A stretch of DNA of 28,670 bases from MESE01 sp036675035 (GCA_036675035.1 JAKFFO010000112.1:1-28670), one strand, 5' to 3'; positions 14,213 through 24,600 are shown, numbered from the stretch's first letter. The notes: generated by a model from the letters alone, not told the origin. Made by a program: numbers and translations.

Positions 14213-17200
14213 ATGTGGTTCACCCGCATCAGCATCGGCAACCCGGTTCTCGCGACCATGATGATGGTCGCGTTCGTGGTACTGGGATTGTTTTCGTACG
14301 ACCGCCTGCGCGTCGACCAGTTTCCGGACGTGACGTTTCCGGTGGTGGTGGTACAAACCAGTTATCCCGGCGCATCGCCGGAAACGGTCGAGACCGACAT
14401 CACGCGCAAGGTCGAGGAAGCGGTCAACACGATCAACGGCATCAACAGCCTGACTTCGCGTTCCTATGAAGGCGCATCGGTCGTCATCGTTGAATTTGCG
14501 CTGACCGTCGATCCGGCCCAGGCGGCGCAGGACGTGCGCGAAAAAGTAGCGCTGGTCAAGTCGGCTTTCCGCAGGGAAGTCGAAGAACCGCGCGTGACGC
14601 GCTATGACCCGGCGGACCGTCCGATATTCTCGGTATCGATCACCAACCAGCCGGGCGTGCAGCAACGCAGCATGCGCGAGCTGACCACGATTGCCGACCA
14701 GGTGGTCAAGAAGCGGCTGGAAAACGTGCGCGGCGTCGGCTCGGTGACACTGGTCGGCGGCGTCAAGCGTGAAATCCAGATCTATGTGAATCCCGGTGAA
14801 ATGGAAGCGCTCGGGATCGGCATCGACCAGGTCGTCAATGCGGTACGCAATGAAAACCAGGAACTGCCGGCCGGCGCAATCCGTTCTTCGTCCAGCGAAA
14901 AGGTGGTGCAGGTACAGGGCCGGATTCGCAATCCGGAAGATTTCGGCCGCATCGTCGTGGCGCGGCGCGGCGGGCAACCGGTGTTGCTGTCACAGATCGC
15001 CCGCATCGTCGACAGCCAGCAGGAACAGGAGACGCTGGCGCTGTACAACGGCCAGCGCACGCTGGCCCTCGACATACTGAAAGCGCAGGGACAGAACACG
15101 ATCGAAGTCGCCGACGGCTTGAAAAATGCGCTAAAGGAACTCGAACCGACGATGCAGGCGCTCTACCCCGGCGTCAAGACCGAAGTCATCAAGGACGGTT
15201 CGCGCCAGATCCGCGTCGGCGTGGAAGGCGTGCGCACGACACTGCTCGAAGGTGCCGCACTGACCATTCTGATCGTGTTCCTGTTCCTGAACTCGTGGCG
15301 CTCGACCGTCATTACCGGCCTGACGCTGCCGGTGGCGCTGATCGGCACATTCCTGTTCATGTACATGTTCGGCTTCACCATCAACATGATCACGCTGATG
15401 GCGCTGTCGCTGTGCGTGGGCCTGCTGATCGACGACGCCATCGTGGTCCGCGAGAACATCGTCCGGCATGCCGGCATGCGGGTAAACGGCCGCTTCAAGA
15501 GCCACCGCGACGCGGCGCTGGAAGGCACCGCCGAGATCGGCCTGGCGGTGCTGGCGACCACGTTTTCCATCGTGGCGGTGTTCCTGCCGGTGGGCTTCAT
15601 GGGCGGCATCATCGGGCGCTTCTTCCACCAGTTCGGCATCACCGTCGCGGCTGCGGTGCTGATCTCGATGTTCGTTTCGTTCACGCTCGATCCGATGCTG
15701 TCGTCGATCTGGCCGGATCCGGCGGCGCATGGAACCAAAGGCCAGCGCAAAGGCATTTATGCCAACACGGTCGGACGAGTGCTGGAACAATTCGAGCGCC
15801 TGGTGCAATGGCTGTCGGACACCTATCAGGTATTGCTGAAATGGTCGCTGAAGCATCGCATCGCGACGCTGCTGATCGCGGTGGCAACTTTTTTTGCCGG
15901 ACTGGCGATTCCCGCCGCGGGATTGATCGGCACCGAATTCGTGCCACAGGCCGATTATTCCGAGACCGGCGTCACGTTCAATACGCCGGTCGGTTCTTCG
16001 CTGGAATTCACCGAAAGCAAGGCGCGCCAGGTCGAAGCGGTATTGCGGGAATTCCCCGAAGTGCGCGACCTGTACACCACCATCAATACAGGTTCGACGC
16101 AAGGCAAAAGCTATGCGACGGTATTCGCCCGGCTGGTACCGCGCAAGGAGCGTGAACGCAGCACTGCAGAAATGAGCGGCCCGCTGCGCGAACGGCTGTC
16201 GCAAATTGCCGGCATCACGGTGACTCATATCGGCGCACTCGACGGTGTCGGCGGCGACAACAAGCAGATTCGCCTCAGCCTGCTCGGCAGCGATCTGGAT
16301 GAACTGGCAAAACTGTCGGAACAGGCGCAGCAGAAAATCAGCGCGATTCCCGGTGTGGTCGATCTCGATTCGAGCCTGAAAGCACAAAAGCCGATCATCT
16401 CGATTGAGCCGAAGCGCGATATCGGCGCCGATCTCGGCGTCGGGGTAGCGCAGATCGGCAATGCATTGCGGCCCTTGCTGGCGGGCGAAGCGGCGAGCAC
16501 GTGGCGCGCGCCGGACGACGAGAATTACGATGTGAACGTACGCCTGGCGCCGGACGATCGCAACAATATCGACGACCTGTCGCGCCTGATGCTGACCAGC
16601 ACGCAAACCAACGCAGACGGAACGCCGCGCATGGTGCCGCTGCGCCAGGTCGCGACCATTACGCCGTCGCTGGGTGCCAACCAGATCAACCGTCGCAACC
16701 TGAATCGCGAAGTCGAGTTGTCGGCCAACGTGGTTGGCCGCTCCGCCGGGCAGGTCAGCGCGGAAGTCAAGAAAGCGCTCGACAGCATCAGCTGGCAACC
16801 TGGCTACAGCTATCAGATCGGCGGCTCGACCAAGAGCATGAACGAGTCGTTCGGCTACGCATTGTCGGCGCTGGCGCTGGCGGTGATTTTCATTTACATG
16901 ATCCTGGCATCGCAATTCGCCAGCTTCCTGCAGCCGCTGGCAATCATGTCGGCGCTGCCGTTGACGCTGATCGGCGTGTTCCTCGCGCTGATGATTTTCC
17001 GTTCGACGCTGAACCTGTTTTCAATCATCGGTTTCATCATGCTGATGGGCCTGGTGACGAAAAATGCAATTCTGCTGGTCGATTTCGCTAACCAGGCACG
17101 CAAGGCCGGCGCCGAGCGCGGCGCGGCGTTACTGGAAGCGGCGCATGTCCGCCTGCGCCCGATCCTGATGACCACGCTGGCGATGGTATTCGGCATGGTG

Positions 17201-17437
17201 CCGCTGGCATTCGGTGTGGCCGAAGGTTCCGAGCAGCGCGCACCGATGGGCCAGGCGGTAATCGGCGGCATCATCACGTCGTCGCTGCTGACGCTGGTAG
17301 TCGTGCCGGTGATCTACACATATCTGGACGACTTCACCGAGTGGGCCAGGCGCAAGTGGCGCCGCGCGGATTCCGATCAACATTTCGGTGGCACCATCGA
17401 GCCGGTACCGCAAGCCCGCCATGAAGATTCCATTTGA
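14213..17437 (+). CDS. RND efflux pump, HAE1 (AcrB/MdtB-like) type
   Basis: A 1074-residue proton-driven inner-membrane exporter. It has two duplicated halves, each with a first helix, a large periplasmic porter and docking region, and five to six further helices. The proton-relay residues are in place: D407 and D408 in LLIDDAIVVREN (TM4) and K950 in GLVTKNAILLVDFAN (TM10). These residues place it with the hydrophobe/amphiphile pumps instead of the metal-ion pumps. The N terminus (MWFTRISIGNPVLATMMMVAFVVLG) is family-typical. It is the last gene of the TetR-adaptor-SRPBCC-pump operon. No outer-membrane channel is encoded here; TolC lies 1.3 kb downstream. The substrate is unknown. Confidence 0.94.
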   Translation: MWFTRISIGNPVLATMMMVAFVVLGLFSYDRLRVDQFPDVTFPVVVVQTSYPGASPETVETDITRKVEEAVNTINGINSLTSRSYEGASVVIVEFALTVDPAQAAQDVREKVALVKSAFRREVEEPRVTRYDPADRPIFSVSITNQPGVQQRSMRELTTIADQVVKKRLENVRGVGSVTLVGGVKREIQIYVNPGEMEALGIGIDQVVNAVRNENQELPAGAIRSSSSEKVVQVQGRIRNPEDFGRIVVARRGGQPVLLSQIARIVDSQQEQETLALYNGQRTLALDILKAQGQNTIEVADGLKNALKELEPTMQALYPGVKTEVIKDGSRQIRVGVEGVRTTLLEGAALTILIVFLFLNSWRSTVITGLTLPVALIGTFLFMYMFGFTINMITLMALSLCVGLLIDDAIVVRENIVRHAGMRVNGRFKSHRDAALEGTAEIGLAVLATTFSIVAVFLPVGFMGGIIGRFFHQFGITVAAAVLISMFVSFTLDPMLSSIWPDPAAHGTKGQRKGIYANTVGRVLEQFERLVQWLSDTYQVLLKWSLKHRIATLLIAVATFFAGLAIPAAGLIGTEFVPQADYSETGVTFNTPVGSSLEFTESKARQVEAVLREFPEVRDLYTTINTGSTQGKSYATVFARLVPRKERERSTAEMSGPLRERLSQIAGITVTHIGALDGVGGDNKQIRLSLLGSDLDELAKLSEQAQQKISAIPGVVDLDSSLKAQKPIISIEPKRDIGADLGVGVAQIGNALRPLLAGEAASTWRAPDDENYDVNVRLAPDDRNNIDDLSRLMLTSTQTNADGTPRMVPLRQVATITPSLGANQINRRNLNREVELSANVVGRSAGQVSAEVKKALDSISWQPGYSYQIGGSTKSMNESFGYALSALALAVIFIYMILASQFASFLQPLAIMSALPLTLIGVFLALMIFRSTLNLFSIIGFIMLMGLVTKNAILLVDFANQARKAGAERGAALLEAAHVRLRPILMTTLAMVFGMVPLAFGVAEGSEQRAPMGQAVIGGIITSSLLTLVVVPVIYTYLDDFTEWARRKWRRADSDQHFGGTIEPVPQARHEDSI

Positions 17438-17459
17438 TAAAATATCGCCTTTCCTGACT

Positions 17460-17499
17460 ATTGAGCGTACCAAAGTGGATGACAGACAGAACGCTCAAT
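17460..17499. repeat. inverted repeat after the RND pump gene
   Basis: A perfect 9-bp stem ATTGAGCGT (17460-17468) / ACGCTCAAT (17491-17499) with a 22-base loop lies just past the pump stop. No T run follows, so it is better seen as a possible mRNA 3'-end stabiliser or binding site than a standard terminator. Confidence 0.5.
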
Positions 17500-17640
17500 C
17501 CCTCACCTTGGTCCTCTCCCCAAGGCATGAGGATTGCTCACAAGCCGGTGCTGTGTTTTGCTCCCCTCTCCCGCCTGCGGGAGAGGGGAATCGAAGACCG
17601 GAATTTGTGGGTAATCTTCAGCCCCACGGACGAGGGCGAG
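17497..17640. repeat. dispersed palindromic repeat, copy C (two-armed)
   Basis: The central 12-bp stem CCCCTCTCCCGC / GCGGGAGAGGGG spans 17563-17588. Both sides carry the same family arm in opposite directions. On the minus strand, leftward, it reads GGGGAGCAAAACACAG, CACCGGCTTGTG and CAATCCTCA. On the plus strand, rightward, it reads ACCGGAATTTGTGGG and TAATCTTCAGCCCC. It fills most of the 262-base gap before the methyltransferase gene. Confidence 0.8.
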
Positions 17641-17699
17641 AATGACCGCAATTCGCTGTCACGAGTTGCAGCAGAATCAATAACGGAAGACTGACTGAC

Positions 17700-18365
17700 A
17701 TGGATATCGAACAAGCCCGCTTTAAAATGATCGAGCAGCAGATCCGCACCTGGGATGTGCTCGACACGGACATCCTCGACTTGCTGGTAGTGGTCAAGCG
17801 CGAAGCATTTGTGCCGGCCGCATACAGGAGCATGGCATTCATGGATACCGCGATTCCGCTGCCGTGCGGTGAAAACATGCTGTTGCCGAAATACGAAGCC
17901 CGCATACTGCAGGAAACCGCGGTGCAAAAGCATGAACATGTGCTCGAAATCGGTGCCGGTTCCGGCTATATGGCAGCGCTGCTTGCGCACAAGGCGCGCC
18001 ATGTGACCACGGTCGAGATCGAACCGGAGCTGCAGAAACTGGCGCAGAAAAACCTTTCCGACTACGGCGTGACCAATGTCGATGTGGTACTGGGCAATGG
18101 CGCTTCCGGGTGGGAAGGTTCGGGCAGCAATGGCGCACCGTACGATGTAATCGTGATCTCGGGTTCGCTGCCGTTCCTGCCTGACGCATTTCTGAAGCAG
18201 GTCAAGGTCGGCGGCCGCATTCTGGCGGTGCTCGGCGAAGCACCCGTCATGTCGGCGCAAAAAATTACCCGCACTTCCGACGTTGCCTACGGTACCAAGA
18301 CACTTTTCGAAACCAGCATCAAGCCGTTGCGCGACGCGGTTACGCCATCCCATTTCAAGTTCTGA
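17700..18365 (+). CDS. protein-L-isoaspartate O-methyltransferase-like protein
   Basis: A 221-residue SAM-dependent methyltransferase of the PCMT family. The N-terminal helix MDIEQARFKMIEQQIRTWDV and the motif VKREAFVPA (32-40) are typical, and SAM motif I VLEIGAGSGYMAA is at 81-93, followed by VEIEPELQKLA. The segment that in canonical enzymes reads like GQTISQP is here CGENMLLPKYEA (56-67), so the usual Ser/Thr-containing active-site loop is replaced. It may be a divergent paralogue with another substrate. A GGAAGA site precedes the ATG. It is followed after nine bases by a rhodanese gene and then tolC, an arrangement I recall from other Burkholderiales. Confidence 0.85.
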   Translation: MDIEQARFKMIEQQIRTWDVLDTDILDLLVVVKREAFVPAAYRSMAFMDTAIPLPCGENMLLPKYEARILQETAVQKHEHVLEIGAGSGYMAALLAHKARHVTTVEIEPELQKLAQKNLSDYGVTNVDVVLGNGASGWEGSGSNGAPYDVIVISGSLPFLPDAFLKQVKVGGRILAVLGEAPVMSAQKITRTSDVAYGTKTLFETSIKPLRDAVTPSHFKF

Positions 18366-18374
18366 GAGCAGACG

Positions 18375-18698
18375 ATGCAGCATTTGACAGCACCGCAACT
18401 GGCCGAATGGCTCGCCGATCCGGCGCGGCCGAATCCGGTTTTGCTCGACGTGCGCGAGCCGTGGGAATACGACACTTGCCATATCGACGGCGCAATGCTG
18501 ATTCCGATGAATACGATACCGGCACGCCAGGAAGAACTTGAGCCGGATGCGCCCGTCGTCTGCATCTGCCATCACGGTGCACGCAGCATGCAGGTAGCGG
18601 CATTCCTGGAACGTAGCGGTTTTACCGAGGTCGCCAACCTGACCGGCGGAGTCCATGCGTGGGCTCAGCAAGTCGACGGCACGATGCCAACCTATTGA
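18375..18698 (+). CDS. single-domain rhodanese (sulfurtransferase)
   Basis: A 107-residue GlpE-like rhodanese. The fold markers VLLDVREPWEY (22-32) and HIDGAMLIPMNTI (36-48) are present, and the active-site loop CHHGARS (65-71) carries the nucleophilic C65. It ends in VANLTGGVHAWA. It has no signal peptide, so it should be cytoplasmic. It would move sulfur from a donor to a thiophilic acceptor; the physiological partner is unknown. It lies between the methyltransferase-like gene and tolC on the same strand with short gaps, so cotranscription is likely. Confidence 0.92.
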   Translation: MQHLTAPQLAEWLADPARPNPVLLDVREPWEYDTCHIDGAMLIPMNTIPARQEELEPDAPVVCICHHGARSMQVAAFLERSGFTEVANLTGGVHAWAQQVDGTMPTY

Positions 18699-18738
18699 TC
18701 AGTTGAATTTTACTTGACCGACTCCACCGGAGAATGCA

Positions 18739-20061
18739 ATGCGCACCACCGTTATCGCCGGCTTAGCCGCCAGTGCCCTGCTGTCGCTCAATGCGCACGC
18801 AATCGACCTGCTGCAGGTCTACAAGGAAGCACTTGCCAATGATGCCGTGTATGCCAGCGCGCGCGCCTCGCTCGCGGCAGGATCTGAAGCCATCACGCAG
18901 GGACGTGCGGGGTTGCTGCCGACTGTCGGCGTTGGAGGCAGCTATAACAGGACCGATACCGATGCCGTTTCGGCCGGAGTCGGGATAACACGTAACGGCC
19001 GGTCCAATGGATACACCGTATCGCTGTCGCAGCCGCTGTTCCGTTGGGCGAACTGGCAACAGTATCAGCAGAGCAAACTGTCGGTCGCGTTAAGTGAAGC
19101 GCAGTTTGCGCAAGCAGAGCAGGATCTGATCGTGCGTGTTGCGCAGGCATATTTCGATGTGCTGGCGGCGCAGGATACACTTGCGTCGGTGCAGGCAGAG
19201 AAAGCCGCCATCACCGAACAACTGGCCTCAGCCAAACGCAACTTCGAAGTCGGCACCGCGACGATTACCGACACGCATGAAGCACAGGCCCGGTTCGATC
19301 TTGCAGTCGCGCAGGAGTTCGCTGCAGAGAGCGAGCTTCAGATCAAGCGCACTGCACTGGAACAGATTGTCGGCAAGCCTGTCGGCGAACTGGCGGCACT
19401 GCGCCCCGGACTGGAACTGAACGGGCCGCAGCCGGCGCAAATCGAGCAATGGGTGCAAAGCGCGCAGACCCAGAACTACGGCGTGATCGGGCAAGAGCTG
19501 GCACAGGAAATTGCACAACGGGAAATCAGCAAGACTCGCGCAGGCCATATGCCCACCGTCGACCTGGTGGCCAGCCGCAGCCACAATAACCAGCGTGGCG
19601 GCACGCTCACATTGCCGACCGGGAGCGTTTCCGATTCAAATGCAATCGGCGTGCAATGGAACATTCCGCTGTTTTCCGGCTTTGCAATTACCAGCCGCGT
19701 GCGCGAGGCAATCGCACTCGAAGAGAAAGCCCGTGCCGATCTGGAAACCGCGCGCCGCACTGCCGTGCAAAACGCCCGTCAATCCTATCTCGGTGTCAAC
19801 AGCGGCCTGGCGCAAGTGCGGGCGCTGGAAGCCGCGCTGGTGTCCAGCCAGTCTGCGCTCGAATCAAATCGTCTGGGTTATCAGGTTGGCGTGCGAATCA
19901 ACATCGATGTGTTGAACGCGCAGCAGCAATTGTTCCTGACCCGCCGCGACCTGGCGAAGGCGCGGTATGACACGCTGGTCAACGGATTGCGCCTGCAATC
20001 GGCAGCCGGCGTATTGAAGGAAGAAGATGTGGTGGAGTTGAACGGGATGCTGCAGCACTGA
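18739..20061 (+). CDS. tolC: TolC-family outer-membrane channel
   Basis: A 440-residue outer-membrane efflux channel. A signal peptide (MRTTVIAGLAASALLSLNAHA) is cleaved after A21, with mature IDLLQVYKEAL, the standard TolC start. Two similar halves follow, each with the long helices and beta strands of the family, for example LPTVGVGGSYNRTDTD and SLSQPLFRWANWQQY in the first and HMPTVDLVASRSHNN and GVQWNIPLFSGFAI in the second. It has no lipobox, unlike the NodT-type gene downstream. GGAGAA five bases before the ATG is a strong ribosome site. It is the likely exit duct for MacAB and the first RND pump, which lack their own channel genes. It is convergent with the NodT-type gene. Confidence 0.94.
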   Translation: MRTTVIAGLAASALLSLNAHAIDLLQVYKEALANDAVYASARASLAAGSEAITQGRAGLLPTVGVGGSYNRTDTDAVSAGVGITRNGRSNGYTVSLSQPLFRWANWQQYQQSKLSVALSEAQFAQAEQDLIVRVAQAYFDVLAAQDTLASVQAEKAAITEQLASAKRNFEVGTATITDTHEAQARFDLAVAQEFAAESELQIKRTALEQIVGKPVGELAALRPGLELNGPQPAQIEQWVQSAQTQNYGVIGQELAQEIAQREISKTRAGHMPTVDLVASRSHNNQRGGTLTLPTGSVSDSNAIGVQWNIPLFSGFAITSRVREAIALEEKARADLETARRTAVQNARQSYLGVNSGLAQVRALEAALVSSQSALESNRLGYQVGVRINIDVLNAQQQLFLTRRDLAKARYDTLVNGLRLQSAAGVLKEEDVVELNGMLQH

Positions 20062-20105
20062 GCGTCATCGACTCAAGACAACACAGAATCCATCGGTCGG
20101 AATTC

Positions 20106-20211
20106 GTAGGGCGGAAAAGCGCAGCGCCTTCCGCCGTATGAGTGTTTGGGAATAATATGCCTGTTTGTTGACCAGACATGCGGCGGAAGGCGCTGCGCTT
20201 TTCCGCCCTAC
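20106..20211. repeat. perfect 31-bp inverted repeat between convergent genes
   Basis: The arms at 20106-20136 and 20181-20211 are exact reverse complements over 31 bases, with 44 bases between them. The arm begins GTAGGGCGGAAAAGCGCAGC. It resembles dispersed REP-type sequences of proteobacteria. It lies between the stops of tolC and the NodT-type gene and could act as a bidirectional transcription or mRNA-decay barrier. Confidence 0.85.
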
Positions 20212-20247
20212 CGTTTGGTTTTCCGAACAATCCGGCGCCAAGCGCCG

Positions 20248-21678
20248 TCAGTCCTTCACCGATTCCGAAGAAGGCTCGATCCACCCACCGCCCAGCACCT
20301 TGTACAACGTCACCTGATTCTGCAGCTGCGCCAGACGGGTCTGAACCGTTGCCTGCTGGACCGCGAACAGCGAGCGCTGTGCATCGAGCAAATCCAGGTA
20401 GCTGGCGGCACCATTCCGGTAACGCAAATCCGACAACTTGAAGCGGGCTGCTTCCGCTTCGGCCTGCGCCTGTTGCGCGCGCAATTGCTCGCCGAAGGTG
20501 GCGCGCCCGGCCAGCGCATCCGATACTTCCCGGAAAGCGACCTGTATGGTCTTTTCGTACTGCGCCACCGCGATGTCGCGCGTTGCCTGCGCCACATCGA
20601 GATTGGCACTGTTGCGGCCGGCGTCGAAGATCGGCAACAGAAGCTGCGGCGCAAAGCTCCATGCGAACGTACCGCTATTGAACAGGCCGGACAGTTCGGT
20701 GCTGGCCACGCCGGCGCTCCCGGTCAGCGAGATTCTTGGAAAGAACGCGGCCCGCGCCGCACCGATGTTGGCGTTGGCGGCGATCAGTTGCTGTTCGGCC
20801 TGCCGGATATCCGGACGGTTCGTCAGCAAGTCCGACGGCAACCCGGCAGGCAAGGCCGGGCCCAGCACCGTCGATGCGAGCGAGGTACCGGCCGGCAGTG
20901 TCGCCGGCAACGATTGGCCGACCAACAGCACCAGCGCATTTTCATCGAGCGCACGCTGGCGTACCTGCTGCGCCAATGTGGCGCGCGCGCCTTCCAGCAG
21001 CGACTGCGCCTGCCGGAAATCGAGTTCAGAAACAACGCCGTTGTCGAATTTCAGCTTGGTCAGGCCGAGCGACTCTTCGCGTGCCTTGAGTGTTTGCCGG
21101 GTCAGCTCCAGCAGCTCTTCATCAGCCAGCAGGCCAAGGTAAATATTGGCCACTGACGCAATCAAACTGATCTGCACGCTCTTGCGCGCTTCCTCGGTGG
21201 CGAGATACTGCGCCAGCGCCGCATCGCTCAGGCTGCGGATGCGCCCGAAAAAATCCAGTTCAAACGCTGTCACCGACAGGCCGGCCGTGTACAGGCTGCC
21301 GGGTGTATCGGTGCGATCGGGCTGACGCGACCCGGCTACGCCGACGCCGACCGTCGGCCAGCGATCCGCGCGGCGAATCCGATACTGCGCCCTCGCCTGC
21401 TCGATATTGAGCACGGCCACCCTGAGGTCGCGATTGTTCTTCAGCGCCAGTTCGATCAGCTGCTTCAGGCGCGCATCGCCGAAGAAGCGCTGCCATTCCA
21501 GTTCCGCTGCAGCACCGGACGCACTATCGGCCGCCTGTATGCCGGGAAATGCATTTGCTACCGGTGCCGCAGGGCGCTCATAATCCGGCGCCATAGACAC
21601 GCAACCCGCCAGCAATAAGGACATTGCCAATGGCGCAAGCGTTCCTCTCGCTCCGGGAAAATTCATTCGCGTCTTCAT
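20248..21678 (-). CDS. NodT-family outer-membrane efflux lipoprotein (OprM type)
   Basis: A 476-residue outer-membrane factor. A signal peptide ends in LLAGC with lipidated C26 and Val at +2, which fits outer-membrane sorting. The mature start VSMAPDYERPAAP is typical of the NodT/OprM group. The two TolC-like repeats are visible: LELALKNNRDLRVAVLNIEQARAQYRI and the second-half LPSDLLTNRPDIRQAEQQLIAANANIG, with a Tyr/Leu-rich C-terminal YRNGAASYLDLLDAQRSLF. It is the third gene of an adaptor-pump-channel operon. Its ATG overlaps the pump stop by four bases (21675-21678). It should be the dedicated exit duct of that pump. Confidence 0.93.
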   Translation of the reverse strand: MKTRMNFPGARGTLAPLAMSLLLAGCVSMAPDYERPAAPVANAFPGIQAADSASGAAAELEWQRFFGDARLKQLIELALKNNRDLRVAVLNIEQARAQYRIRRADRWPTVGVGVAGSRQPDRTDTPGSLYTAGLSVTAFELDFFGRIRSLSDAALAQYLATEEARKSVQISLIASVANIYLGLLADEELLELTRQTLKAREESLGLTKLKFDNGVVSELDFRQAQSLLEGARATLAQQVRQRALDENALVLLVGQSLPATLPAGTSLASTVLGPALPAGLPSDLLTNRPDIRQAEQQLIAANANIGAARAAFFPRISLTGSAGVASTELSGLFNSGTFAWSFAPQLLLPIFDAGRNSANLDVAQATRDIAVAQYEKTIQVAFREVSDALAGRATFGEQLRAQQAQAEAEAARFKLSDLRYRNGAASYLDLLDAQRSLFAVQQATVQTRLAQLQNQVTLYKVLGGGWIEPSSESVKD

Positions 21679-24600
21679 TGCTTGACCTCCGTCGCCGATG
21701 AATCACCCTTTTCGTCTTCATGTGCATACTTCTTGCGCTGACGCTCGCTGCCCTTGAACAGACGGCGCACCACCACAAAGAACACTGGCACGAAGAACAC
21801 GCCGAGCGCGGTGGCGGTAATCATGCCGCCCATCACGCCGGTACCGATTGCGCGCTGGCTGGCCGAGCCGGCACCGGTGGCAATTGCCAGCGGCAGCACG
21901 CCGAGGATGAATGCCATCGACGTCATCAGGATCGGCCTGAATCGCAGATGACACGCTTCCAGCGTCGCTTCGACCAGCCCCTTGCCCTGCGCCTGAAGGT
22001 CCTTGGCAAACTCGATGATCAGCACCGCGTTCTTCGCGCCCAGGCCGATAATGGTAATCAGGCCGACCTTGAAGTAGACGTCGTTCGGGAAGTCCCTGAA
22101 GCTTGCCCCCAGCACCGCACCGAGGACGCCGAGCGGCACCACCAGCAATACCGCGACCGGAATCGACCAGCTTTCGTACAGCGCCGCCAGCGCCAGGAAC
22201 ACTGCCAGCAGCGCAAAGCCCAGCAGGATGAATATGGTCGAGCCGGACAGCTTTTCTTCACGCGACTGGCCGGTCCATTCGAACGCGAAGCCGGCCGGCA
22301 ACTGCGCCGCCAGCCGCTCCATTTCGTCCAGCGCATCGCCGGTACTGCGTCCCGGCGCAGCGTCGCCCGAAATGCGCATGGTCGGATAACCGTTGTAGCG
22401 CACTGTCTGCATCGGTCCGACAACCCATTTGGTACTGGCGAATGCGGAAAGCGGCACGGGCTCGCCTTTGGCATTGATTGCATTCAGCTTGAGCAAATCA
22501 TTGGGCTGCATCCGCGCCGGCGCATCGGCCTGCACGATCACCCGCTGCAGACGCCCGGCGTTCGGGAAGTCGTTGATATAGGCGGAACCCAGCGCGGTCG
22601 AGATCGCGGTATTGATTGCGTCGAACGACACGCCCAGCGCATTGGCCTTGTCGCGGTCGATATCGAGCTGCAGCTGCGGTGCATCTTCCAGCCCTTCCGG
22701 CCTTACCCCGACCAGCACCTTGCTTTGCGCCGCCAGGCCCAGCAACTGGTTGCGCGCAGCCAGCAACGCTTCATGGCCGTTGCCGCCGCGATCCTGCAAG
22801 CGAAATGAAAAACCGGTACCGCGACCGAGCTCCGGAATCGGCGGCGGGCTGAGAGCAAAGATGAATGCGTCGCGCACGCCCTGCATTGCGCCGGTAACCC
22901 GTCCCGCAAGCGCCTGCGCGGTGTGTTCGGCACCCTTGCGCTCGTCCCAGTCCTTGAGCGTCACGAATGCCAGCGCGGCATTCTGGCCGCTTCCCGAAAA
23001 GCTGAAGCCGAGTACGCCGACCATGCTTTTTACTTCCGGCTGCTTGAGGATGAAGTCTTCCACCTTTTTCACCGCGTCGGAAGTGCGCTCCAGCGTCGCG
23101 CCCGGCGGCAATTGGATATTGGCGATGATGTAGCCCTGATCTTCATTCGGCAGGAAAGACGCCGGCATGCGGACGAACAGCAGGCCGACGACGGCGATGA
23201 TCGCGACAAATACGATCAGGTAACGTCCGGTGTGTTGCAGCATCCGGGCGACCAGCCTTTCATAACCCTTGGCGGTACGCGAGAAGCCCCGGTTGAACCA
23301 GCCGAAGAACCCGCTCTTCGCATGATGATGCCCGGCTTCGACCGGCTTCAGCAAGTGCGCGCACAAGGCCGGCGTCAGCGACAGCGCCATGAACGCGGAG
23401 AATGCGATGGACGACACCATCACCGCAGAGAACTGGCGGTAAATGTTACCTACCGCGCCGCCGAAAAAAGCAAGCGGCACGAACACCGAAATCAGCACCA
23501 CGGTCACGCCGATGATCGCACCGGATATCTGGCTCATCGCCTTGCGCGTGGCCTGCAGCGGCGGCAATCCTTCTTCGCTCATGATGCGCTCGACGTTCTC
23601 GACCACCACGATCGCGTCGTCGACCACGATACCGATTACCAGCACCATGCCGAACATGGTCAGCACGTTGATCGAGAACCCCATTGCAAGGAGCACACCG
23701 AGCGTCCCCATCAGCGCCACCGGCACGACGATGGTCGGAATGATCGTATAGCGGAAATTCTGCAGGAACAGGAACATCACCAGGAACACCAGCGCGACCG
23801 CTTCAAGCAGCGTGAACACGACTTGTTTGATCGATATTTCGACGAAGCGCGAACTGTCGAACGGAATATCCCACTTGACGCCCGCCGGGAAATAGCGCGC
23901 CAGCTCGGTCATGCGGGTGCGAACCGCTTCCGCTGTGGCCAGCGCATTGCCGGTCGGCGACAGCTGCACCCCGATGCCGGTGGACGGCTTGCCGTTCAGG
24001 CGCGCCGAGGTTGCGTAGTTCTGGCCGCCGAGCTCGATACGCGCGACGTCCTTGAGCCGCACCGTGGAGCCGTCGGGATTGGCACGCAGCACGATATTGC
24101 CGAACTGCTCAACCGTGCTGAGCTGGCCCGGCACCACCACCGTCGCGGACATCGATTGCCCCGGCACGTTGGGCAGGTCGCCGATGGTTCCCGACGATAC
24201 CTGTGCATTCTGGGATCGGATCGCACTATTGACATCGGCAGCCGACAAGCGGAATCCGACCAGCTTGGCCGGATCGATCCAGATGCGCATTGCGCGTTCC
24301 GTGCCGAACAATTGCGCCTGGCCGACACCCGGCAAGCGCTGAATTTCGGGCAGCACCGTGCGCGACGCATAGTCGCCCAGCGCAATCGGATCCATTGCGG
24401 GATCGTCGGACGACAGGATGATGAACAGCAGGAAATTCGATCGCGCCTTGTCGACTCGCACACCCTGCTGGACCACCGCTTGCGGCAGCCGCGGAGTCGC
24501 GCGGGCCAGCCGGTTTTGCACGTCCACCTGCGCCAGATCGGCATTGGTGCCGGTCTCGAAACTGAGCGTGATCTGGCCGGTGCCGTTGGCCTGGCTGACC

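Noticed and set aside
14213..17437. Heavy-metal (CusA/CzcA) RND pump
   Set aside because: The proton-relay residues D407/D408 and K950, the overall sequence and the lack of metal-binding neighbours fit the hydrophobe/amphiphile group.
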